From the NCBI RefSeq assembly GCF_900101435.1, contig NZ_FMZH01000014.1:9020-73019 (forward strand): DNA of 64,000 bases, given 5' to 3'. The DNA comes from Pedobacter soli. GTDB taxonomy: Bacteria; Bacteroidota; Bacteroidia; Sphingobacteriales; Sphingobacteriaceae. Every line of letters starts with the position of its first letter. Positions within the stretch are counted from its first letter, which is position 1. The notes beneath the pieces are model-generated. The model saw only the letters and a program-made list of their open reading frames with translations. It did no database searches and had not been told where the DNA came from. A program made the translations under genes and the position numbers. Shown here piece by piece: positions 1-7,148 of the stretch.

Positions 1-105
1 CGCAGAAATTATCAGTTGGCAATTGGCAGTTTTCATTTATCCTCGCGCTCGTTTCTAACGCGTGCGTTATAATTAGGCGTTTTTAACGCAATACAGCAGT
101 GAAAT

Positions 106-1272
106 TTATTTCAACCCCATTCTTGTAACAAAAGCTGGCACGAGGTAAGCTTTTAGTTCAGCAAAAGGAATAAACACCACAATCTGCCCCTGCGCATAGC
201 TGGCCACTTCGTAAGGGTTGTACATAAAAGCAAGCCCGCTGCTATTGAAGTAAAAGTTTTTGTTAGGCTTTAAAAAATTATCAAACAAAACCGAGTTAAG
301 GGCATCGCTAGCTTTAACGTTGTATTCTTTTCTGAAGTTTTTTTCTACAATTCGTTGTAAGGTATTGCTATCAATCTTAACTACATCGCTTAAAGTCATT
401 TGCTTTTTGCTCTGCACGTCTAAGCAATACATGGTACTGCTATAATTACCATGGGCTCCACCGGTGTAGCTATCAGCCAGAAAATCGATTACCACATAAC
501 CACTACCATTAAAACTTATGCTTTGCTGGCTGTTATTGGTATAATTCATCCAGGCTTCAAAATCGTCAGTCCTGCCATTTTTTTGCTGGTCGGCCACTTC
601 GCTTACATAATCTTTGAAGTAGGCCTGTGCGATAGTTTTAAAGCCAGTTTCGCGATTTGCATTGTTTTTAATACCAACTATCTGTTTAAGCTGCTTATCT
701 AACCACATGCCATAATCATCTTGCTTTTTAGCTTGTAAATATTCGAAGCTGATTTGTGCTGAAGGCGATTTGGCTTTACTCGCAAAAGCCTTTGCCGAAT
801 CCTGATAAATACCGGCTATAAATTCGTAACTACCTTCGGGATAGGTCTCTGTTAGTAAAACCGGATGTTGTTTGGTTTTATCGCCATTTTCCCAGGTACC
901 TTTAAATGCGTTACCGGTCCATTTTAAAGAAAAATGGGGTTGTTTGGCGTTCTGGTCGAAGTAATAATCGTAAAAACTGTTCTCGCGCAACACTACGCTA
1001 TCTGCTCCAATTAAAGTATCGCTGGCCAAATTAAGCCAGGAGCCATCATAATAATAGTTTCCATCATATTCGCCATTTACTTTTTGCAGATTCACTACAA
1101 CTGTTTTACCGGCAATTGTACCTGTTAAACGTTTGTAAAAGTTTTCAGGTAAAGCGGTTTTGGTCGTTTGGGTACTGTCAGCACTTTCGGTACTGTTTGT
1201 ATTGTTTTTAGGGTTGTTACAAGCCGATACAATCAGCAATCCGAAAAGGCAAAATGGGATAAGATATTTCAT
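106..1272 (-). CDS. DUF3298/RsiV-like lipoprotein
   Basis: A 388-residue protein with a lipoprotein signal peptide: a hydrophobic stretch at residues 4-16 is followed by the lipobox VSAC, so the mature protein should be tethered at Cys18. A Ser/Thr/Asn-rich linker follows. The C-terminal third (about 255-388) has the DUF3298 pattern, with GGAHGNY, a later LSDVVK segment and a terminal block around VVFIPFAELKAYL. DUF3298 is found in RsiV-type anti-sigma proteins and in many Bacteroidota envelope lipoproteins. There is no anti-sigma zinc finger or membrane-spanning segment, so an anti-sigma role is not supported. Function unknown. It lies 38 bp downstream of the deacetylase gene on the same strand and may be co-transcribed. 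Confidence 0.75.
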   Translation of the reverse strand: MKYLIPFCLFGLLIVSACNNPKNNTNSTESADSTQTTKTALPENFYKRLTGTIAGKTVVVNLQKVNGEYDGNYYYDGSWLNLASDTLIGADSVVLRENSFYDYYFDQNAKQPHFSLKWTGNAFKGTWENGDKTKQHPVLLTETYPEGSYEFIAGIYQDSAKAFASKAKSPSAQISFEYLQAKKQDDYGMWLDKQLKQIVGIKNNANRETGFKTIAQAYFKDYVSEVADQQKNGRTDDFEAWMNYTNNSQQSISFNGSGYVVIDFLADSYTGGAHGNYSSTMYCLDVQSKKQMTLSDVVKIDSNTLQRIVEKNFRKEYNVKASDALNSVLFDNFLKPNKNFYFNSSGLAFMYNPYEVASYAQGQIVVFIPFAELKAYLVPAFVTRMGLK

Positions 1273-1310
1273 AAAGCAACAATTAATTCGCTTATAACTT
1301 ACAGTCGAAA

Positions 1311-2174
1311 CTAAGGTTTTGTTTTATTAAAGCTCTTGTTAATGCTGTAATACAGGTTTTTTGCGGTGTATCTTCCCGGGTCAATTATCCTCCTGATGGT
1401 AAGGAGGGGATAGTTTTCATCGCGTGCGGTCGATAAAATAAAAGCGGCCTTAAATCCGTGCTCTTTCAGTTTATGCAGATTTGCCGCTTTGTAAACCCCA
1501 TAAGGATAGGCGAAATATTCCACTTTTTTGCCTGTAATTTCTTCCAGTTTTTTAGTTGGCTCGTCTATCTGGGTTTTCCAGTCTGCATCCGTAAACTGGG
1601 CAAAGTTTTTATGGTCGTAGGTATGGCTTGCAATGGTATTTCCTTCGTCAGAAAGTTGTTTAATCTGCTCTTTGGTCATGTAATTAATGCGGCCTTTTCT
1701 ACCGATTGAAACCGTCATGATAAAATAAACGCCTTTAAACCCGTATTTTTTCAGTGTGGAGTTGCCCACCGTAAACTGATCTTCGTCGGTATCGTCGAAA
1801 GTAATCATAATGGGTTTCTCCGGTAATTTGGCACCATATACCAGATAATTGTACAGCTGATCGGGTAAAATAGAATGGTAACCACTATCGGCCAGCATTT
1901 TCATGTGTTCCCTGAATTTATCGGGCGCTATAATATCATCGTGCGCCCTTTTGCTGTCGCTCGCTGTGGTGTTTCTAATCTGGTGATAACACAAAACCGG
2001 TACTTCCCGGCGGGCGAGGATCGTTTTGGCATCAGCAGGTTTTGTATTTACCGAATCTGTTTTAACCGCTTCAGTAGCCGTTTTTGCGGCAGGTTTTTCC
2101 TTTGCTGCGTTTGATGGCTGGCATGAAGCAAATAACACAGCAGAAAGGGCGCCGTAGAGCAGAAATTTTTTCAT
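1311..2174 (-). CDS. Polysaccharide deacetylase (NodB/CE4) lipoprotein, copy 2
   Basis: A 287-residue secreted protein with lipobox FASC (Cys18). After a low-complexity linker rich in Lys, Ala and Thr, the NodB homology domain spans about 57-270. Visible motifs are LCYHQIRN, the metal/catalytic motif TFDDTD (canonical TFDDG), the zinc-ligand motif SHTYDH (H-x-x-x-H) and FAYPYG. Carbohydrate esterase family 4 enzymes remove N- or O-acetyl groups from glycans such as peptidoglycan or chitooligomers. The substrate here is unknown. It is a close paralogue of the gene just upstream (15 bp apart), and the two look like a tandem duplication and one transcript. Confidence 0.85.
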   Translation of the reverse strand: MKKFLLYGALSAVLFASCQPSNAAKEKPAAKTATEAVKTDSVNTKPADAKTILARREVPVLCYHQIRNTTASDSKRAHDDIIAPDKFREHMKMLADSGYHSILPDQLYNYLVYGAKLPEKPIMITFDDTDEDQFTVGNSTLKKYGFKGVYFIMTVSIGRKGRINYMTKEQIKQLSDEGNTIASHTYDHKNFAQFTDADWKTQIDEPTKKLEEITGKKVEYFAYPYGVYKAANLHKLKEHGFKAAFILSTARDENYPLLTIRRIIDPGRYTAKNLYYSINKSFNKTKP

Positions 2175-2189
2175 GTTCCTTTTTTGGAA

Positions 2190-3071
2190 TTAAAAGCTGT
2201 TTTTAATGCTGTTGCTCAACGTTTTTGGCGACCAGTAACCGCTTGCTATGATTCTGCGGATGGTAAACAAAGGATCTTTTTCATCACGTTTGGTAGAAAG
2301 CTGATAAGCCATTCTGAAACCGCGTTTTTTCAATTCAGGAATACCTTCTGCATTCCATAAACCAAATGGATAAGCAAATTCAGTCATTTTTTTACCTGTA
2401 ATCTCTTCCAGTTTTTTGGTTGGCTTATCCAGTTGCTCTTCCCAGTCTTTGCCAGCATATTTTTTAAAGTTTTTATGGTCGTAAGTGTGGCTGCCAATTA
2501 CATTGCCTTCATCAGCAAGTTGTTTAATCTGCTCCTTAGTCATGTAATCTACAAATTTACCCTTACGGCCAATCGAAACCGTCATGATAAAATAAACTGC
2601 TTTAAAGCCTAGCTTATCTAAGGTCGGACGTACAATCGTAAATTGGTCCATGTCGGTATCATCAAAAGTTAACATAATGGGCTTACTTGGCAAGGCTGCA
2701 CCTGTGTTCAGGTAAGCATAAAGCTGATCGGGAAGGATGGTGTGGTAACCACTGTCGGCCAGCATTTTCATCTGATCTTTAAAATTCTGGATTTCTACGA
2801 TATAATCTTTACCCACTTTTCCATCAGTCGGTTTCCAGTTTCTAACCTGGTGGTAACACAAAATAGGCACTTGTTTGCGGGCTAAGATGGTTTTGGCATC
2901 AGCCACTTTTATTTTCGATACATCAACGGCAGCAGCTCCGGTATTTGCAGTGGTTTGCACTGTTTTACCAGTCGAATCTTTTCCTGTTGAACTTTCTGTT
3001 TGTGATTTAGATTGGCAGCTGGCGAATAGGATGGCACCTGCTGTAATTAGCGTTAGTAGGCTGTATTTCAT
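2190..3071 (-). CDS. Polysaccharide deacetylase (NodB/CE4) lipoprotein, copy 1
   Basis: The start is taken at the ATG at 3071, giving 293 residues, because the signal peptide (MKYSLLTLI then lipobox FASC) begins there; the frame is open seven codons further, but only from a TTG. The NodB domain has LCYHQVRN, TFDDTD, SHTYDH and FAYPFG, so the zinc ligands and the catalytic Asp are retained. The paralogue downstream shares long identical runs, for example KMLADSGYH, YFIMTVSIGRKG and YMTKEQIKQL, but the linker and the last 40 residues differ. Probably the first gene of a leftward transcript. Substrate not inferable. Confidence 0.83.
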   Translation of the reverse strand: MKYSLLTLITAGAILFASCQSKSQTESSTGKDSTGKTVQTTANTGAAAVDVSKIKVADAKTILARKQVPILCYHQVRNWKPTDGKVGKDYIVEIQNFKDQMKMLADSGYHTILPDQLYAYLNTGAALPSKPIMLTFDDTDMDQFTIVRPTLDKLGFKAVYFIMTVSIGRKGKFVDYMTKEQIKQLADEGNVIGSHTYDHKNFKKYAGKDWEEQLDKPTKKLEEITGKKMTEFAYPFGLWNAEGIPELKKRGFRMAYQLSTKRDEKDPLFTIRRIIASGYWSPKTLSNSIKNSF

Positions 3072-3247
3072 AGTTATTATATATGCTTGCAAAACTATAA
3101 AATCCCTTAGTTATTTTATATCAAATGTAATGTTGTTGATAATTATTTGTGTGGGCGTGATATTTAAATAAACTATCGTATTTATTACATAATTAAACAC
3201 CTTAATCGGCTTTAATTAAATAATTTAGCCGCTCCAAACAATTATTC

Positions 3248-5755
3248 ATGAATAAACTTTACAAACTACTTGTTTGCGCGCAGTTTTTGTCGCTAACTGT
3301 TGCCGCACAAACCAAAACATTTACCATTACCGAAAATATTCAGCCTCAACCCAAGGCAAATTATCAGCTTGCTTCGCGTTTTTCGCCAAATAAGCTGAAG
3401 AAAATGGTATATTCTACTGCTGTAGATCCACATTGGTTAAAACTAAGTAACCGTTTCTGGTACACTTTCGAAAGCCCAAAAGGCAAATTCTGGTACCTGG
3501 TTGATGCCGCTGCCAAAAGCAAAAAAGTAATGTTCGATAATGCCAAACTGGCTGCAGATATTACTTTAATTGTACGCGATCCTTTTGATGCCGAGCACCT
3601 GCCTTTAGAAAACCTGAAGTTTGCAGCTGATGAAAAAAGCATTTCTTTCGAAGTTAAAAGTACGGTTGATGAACTGAAAAAAGACCGCAAGGATAAAAAA
3701 GCGGCCGATTCATTGCAGAAAAAAGTCTATTCTTTTAAATACGACCTGGCTACGGCGAAATTAACTGAGATCCCTAATTTCAGCAGACCTAAACCAAAAC
3801 CAGGCTGGGGTTCTGTAGCACCCGATTCATCGGCGATTATCTTTTCGCGCAATTACAATTTGTATTGGATGGATAAAGAGAACTACAAAAAAGCAGTTAA
3901 AAATGAAGACGATAGCACCATTGTAGAGCACCAGTTAACCAAAGATGGCGTTAAATTTTATTCGTACGGGAGTGATGGCGATGGTGAAAATAACGTAGAG
4001 AATGAGAAAAATAATAAAAAACGTCGGGGAGCTTATGTGCTTTGGTCGCCAAATTCGAAGTATTTTGTGTTAGATCGTACAGATTCACGTAAGGTGAAAG
4101 ATCTTTGGGTAATTAACAGTGTTACACCTGGCCGCCCAACGTTAGAAACTTATAAATATCAGATGCCAGGTGAGGCAGAGGCCCCTCAGGATGAAGTATT
4201 GTTGTTTGATTTTAATGCAAAAACCTACAAAAAACTCAATGTTTCGGCGTTTAAAGATCAAAGCATTTCCGTTTGGAGCAAACCAGCCTTAAATAAAGAT
4301 CGCGATAACGAATTCCGTCCGTCGGTTTGGCTGGGTAACGATAGCCGTTTCTATTTCTCGCGCACCAGTCGCGATTTAAAGCGCATTGATATCGGTACCG
4401 TTGATATTGCTACCGGTAAGGTTACTCCATTAATTGACGAGCGTTTTAATACCTATGTCGAAGTAAACCGTCCGGGTTTGGTAAACGATGGTAAAGAGTT
4501 GATTCACTGGAGCGAGCGCGATGGCTGGGCACATTTTTACCTGTTTGATGAAAATGGAAAACTGAAAAACCAGATTACCAAAGGTGCTTTCCACTGCGAA
4601 AGTATTGTAAATATCGACGAGAAAAAGCGTGTGCTTTATTTCACTGCAAATGGCCGGGAAGGTAAAGAAGACCCTTACTATTTACATTTATACAGCATTA
4701 ATTTCGATGGCTCGAACATGAAATTGTTAAATGCGGGCGATTTCGATCATGCCATTAACATGAACGATAACAATTCTTTCTTTGTTGATAACTACTCGAG
4801 GGTAAACACAGCGCCAAAATCTACTTTGTATGATGGTTCAGGCCGAAAAGTAATGGAGTTAGAAACTACTGATCTTTCATTGCTGATGGCTGCCGGTTAT
4901 AAATTCCCCGAGCCTTTTAAGGTTAAGGCTGATGATGGCATAACCGATTTGTATGGTGTAATGTATAAGCCTTTCGATTTCGATCCGAATAAAAAATATC
5001 CGATTATCGAGTATGTGTACCCTGGACCACAAACTGAGGCGGTAAACAAAGCCTTTAGCAAAAGCATGGACCGTACCGAGCGTTTGGCGCAGTTTGGCTA
5101 TATTGTTATTACAGTGGGTAACCGTGGCGGTAATCCTTCGCGCTCTAAATGGTACCATACCTATGGTTATGGAAATCTGCGCGATTATGGTTTGGCCGAC
5201 AAGAAAACTGCTGTTGAGCAGCTGGCTTCAAAATATGCATTTATCGACGATACTAAAGTGGGTATTACCGGTCATTCTGGTGGCGGTTTTATGTCTACAG
5301 CTGCCATGTTGGTTTACCCCGATTTCTTTAAGGCGGCTGTTTCAAATGCAGGTAACCACGATAACAGCATTTACAACCGCTGGTGGAGTGAGAAACACCA
5401 TGGGGTGAAAGAAACCATTTCGTTAAAAGGCGATACTTCATTTAAATACAGCATTGATAAAAACCCTGATCTGGCTAAGAACCTTAAAGGACATTTATTA
5501 TTGATGCACGGTGATGTGGATAACAACGTACACCCGGCAAACTCTATCCGTGTGGCTAATGCTTTGATGAAAGCTGGTAAACGTTTCGATTTCTTGCTTA
5601 TTCCAGGGCAGCGTCATGGTTTTGGCGATATGACCGAATATGCCTTCTGGAAACTGGCCGACCATTTTAATAAATATTTAATTGGCGATTTTTCTACCCC
5701 AGCCGATGTGGATCTGGTAGAAATGGACCGTGATATTGAACAAAACGGAAAGTAA
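3248..5755 (+). CDS. S9 family prolyl oligopeptidase / dipeptidyl peptidase IV-like
   Basis: An 835-residue exported serine peptidase with a signal peptide ending at VAAQ (about residue 20). The N-terminal two thirds is the DPP IV-type beta-propeller and the C-terminal third an alpha/beta hydrolase. Nucleophile Ser677 is in GHSGGGF, Asp758 in HGDVDNNVH and His790 in GQRHGFGD, so the triad is complete. Such enzymes release dipeptides, typically X-Pro or X-Ala, from peptide N-termini and act in the periplasm or at the cell surface. Length is normal for the family. It is flanked by peptidase genes 6191, 7149 and 10027, pointing to protein breakdown, but seems to be its own transcript, followed by two hairpins. 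Confidence 0.9.
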   Translation: MNKLYKLLVCAQFLSLTVAAQTKTFTITENIQPQPKANYQLASRFSPNKLKKMVYSTAVDPHWLKLSNRFWYTFESPKGKFWYLVDAAAKSKKVMFDNAKLAADITLIVRDPFDAEHLPLENLKFAADEKSISFEVKSTVDELKKDRKDKKAADSLQKKVYSFKYDLATAKLTEIPNFSRPKPKPGWGSVAPDSSAIIFSRNYNLYWMDKENYKKAVKNEDDSTIVEHQLTKDGVKFYSYGSDGDGENNVENEKNNKKRRGAYVLWSPNSKYFVLDRTDSRKVKDLWVINSVTPGRPTLETYKYQMPGEAEAPQDEVLLFDFNAKTYKKLNVSAFKDQSISVWSKPALNKDRDNEFRPSVWLGNDSRFYFSRTSRDLKRIDIGTVDIATGKVTPLIDERFNTYVEVNRPGLVNDGKELIHWSERDGWAHFYLFDENGKLKNQITKGAFHCESIVNIDEKKRVLYFTANGREGKEDPYYLHLYSINFDGSNMKLLNAGDFDHAINMNDNNSFFVDNYSRVNTAPKSTLYDGSGRKVMELETTDLSLLMAAGYKFPEPFKVKADDGITDLYGVMYKPFDFDPNKKYPIIEYVYPGPQTEAVNKAFSKSMDRTERLAQFGYIVITVGNRGGNPSRSKWYHTYGYGNLRDYGLADKKTAVEQLASKYAFIDDTKVGITGHSGGGFMSTAAMLVYPDFFKAAVSNAGNHDNSIYNRWWSEKHHGVKETISLKGDTSFKYSIDKNPDLAKNLKGHLLLMHGDVDNNVHPANSIRVANALMKAGKRFDFLLIPGQRHGFGDMTEYAFWKLADHFNKYLIGDFSTPADVDLVEMDRDIEQNGK

Positions 5756-5779
5756 GGTTTTTGTTTTTGAATTTTTATG

Positions 5780-5807
5780 AAATGCCTTGTGGAAACACAG
5801 GGCATTT
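5780..5807 (+). terminator. Hairpin after the S9 peptidase gene
   Basis: A 12-bp stem (aaatgccttgtg with cacagggcattt, one G-T pair) and a GAAA loop begins 25 bp after the stop codon at 5755. The T tract is short (TTTT). It probably works with the next hairpin as the gene's terminator. Confidence 0.55.
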
Positions 5808-6127
5808 TGCATACCGCCATGGTTTGTGTCATCACAAACCATTTTTTATCTATCCAAAATGCCATGTCTTAGGTCTTTATTCCCTATCTCCATTTCCTAA
5901 CACCATGGTACATGTCATCACAAACCATCAATTATTATCATTCGAAAAGCAATTGCAGTAGTACTTCGGCTATTGCAGTCCTGCTATTGCCCATAGTCCC
6001 GATTTGAAGGAATCGGGAGCTATCTGGCGCTATCAGGTTTGGTTAACTTTGTTCAGTGTTTCAAATGGCAGGGTCAAGGTTCGTGGTCATGGTTTTTGTC
6101 ACACAAACCATATATCAAAAAACAAAA

Positions 6128-6157
6128 AAAGGTTCCGGATTCATATCCGGAACCTTT
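6128..6157 (-). terminator. Rho-independent terminator of the M57-like gene
   Basis: A perfect 13-bp stem (aaaggttccggat/atccggaaccttt) with loop TCAT. Read on the minus strand it is followed by a run of T, and it lies 34 bp after the stop codon of the gene ending at 6191. Confidence 0.85.
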
Positions 6158-6190
6158 AAGGTAATTAGCTGATCTGATCTGATTTGTTTT

Positions 6191-7027
6191 TTACTTGTAA
6201 AGGTAGTTTACTGCAATTACGTCGTTTGCATTAAAGGTACGGTTACCACCATTAGAGCAGGCTAACATAAATGAAGCTGCATCAGGTTGAGAAGGGGTTC
6301 CCGGAATCTTTACGGCTCCTACGGTCGATTTACCTTCGTTACCGGCACCACTTGCCCCGCAACTAAAGGCACGGTTCATGTAATCGGTATGGCGGAAACC
6401 AATGCAGTGGCCTACTTCGTGCTGGATCACAGAAGCCAGGTACAATAAATTCGGGTTGCTGCCATAAGCCGCTTCATTGGTATTCATTTTGATCTGATTG
6501 TAAGGATTACCTGTAGAAGTTGGGAAACCGGCCGAACCTAAAGTAATGAAACCGCCGCTAGGGCCTTCGTTAAAACCAACTACATCAATGTTGCCTTTTG
6601 ATCCTGTAGCTGCTCTTTGGAAAGTAATGCGCAGGCCTAAAGAATTATAGCGCGAAATCATGGTATTAACAGCATCGCTGTAAACCTGTGGCAGGTTGGT
6701 AACCGATACGGTAATTACACGTGGTAAAGATTTAACCAGGTTTGTGGTTCTGTATTGCTCGGTTTCAGCAATATTCAGATTCGCATCTGTGGAAACCTCG
6801 GTTAAATTATCTTCAGTTAAAAGGATATCTCCTTCAACTAAATAGCCACCCTCCACTTTACGGATATTATCGGTGCTAAAGCCCAGCGTTTTTACTTGTG
6901 CCAGGGTATTATTCGAAATATCAGTTTTATTCTCTACTGCGTTTTCTGTATTATTACTCTTACAAGAGTATGAGGCAGTGAATAGCAGGCACGCAGTTGC
7001 CAATGATAAAAATCTGGTGTTTTTCAT
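6191..7027 (-). CDS. M57-like zinc metalloprotease lipoprotein
   Basis: A 278-residue protein with an N-terminal hydrophobic segment ending in ASYSC (Cys22), a likely lipoprotein signal. The C-terminal half has HEVGHCIGFRHTD, the metzincin-type HExxHxxGxxH motif with a following Asp, giving three zinc-binding histidines and the catalytic Glu. This matches the M57-like 'dual-action HEIGH' peptidases of Bacteroidota. Upstream (TVSVTNLP to ALNTMISRYNS-like text) is the usual beta-strand and helix of the matrixin fold. It probably hydrolyses proteins at the cell envelope. A strong terminator follows. Activity and substrate are inferred from the motif only. Confidence 0.85.
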   Translation of the reverse strand: MKNTRFLSLATACLLFTASYSCKSNNTENAVENKTDISNNTLAQVKTLGFSTDNIRKVEGGYLVEGDILLTEDNLTEVSTDANLNIAETEQYRTTNLVKSLPRVITVSVTNLPQVYSDAVNTMISRYNSLGLRITFQRAATGSKGNIDVVGFNEGPSGGFITLGSAGFPTSTGNPYNQIKMNTNEAAYGSNPNLLYLASVIQHEVGHCIGFRHTDYMNRAFSCGASGAGNEGKSTVGAVKIPGTPSQPDAASFMLACSNGGNRTFNANDVIAVNYLYK

Positions 7028-7148
7028 TTCTGTTAGGTTTAAATGAATAATGATTGAATAAGTTAGTTAATAATATTTGCTAATTACCTTATAAATACTA
7101 ATTTAGAGAACAATTGTGATGTAAACAAAATTTTACAATAAAATATTC

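Larger units (their letters stand above)
5756..6190. repeat. 435-bp intergenic region with a palindrome in three degenerate copies
   Basis: No gene is seen. A palindromic motif, atggtttgtg-tcat-cacaaaccat, occurs at 5819-5842, where it precedes a run of T and resembles a terminator. Degenerate copies lie at about 5903-5928 (ccatggtacatg, then cacaaaccat) and 6088-6112 (catggtttttgt, then cacaaaccat). Another hairpin, tcccgatt/aatcggga, lies at 5997-6018. The multiplicity suggests a repeat family rather than simple terminators. Confidence 0.5.
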
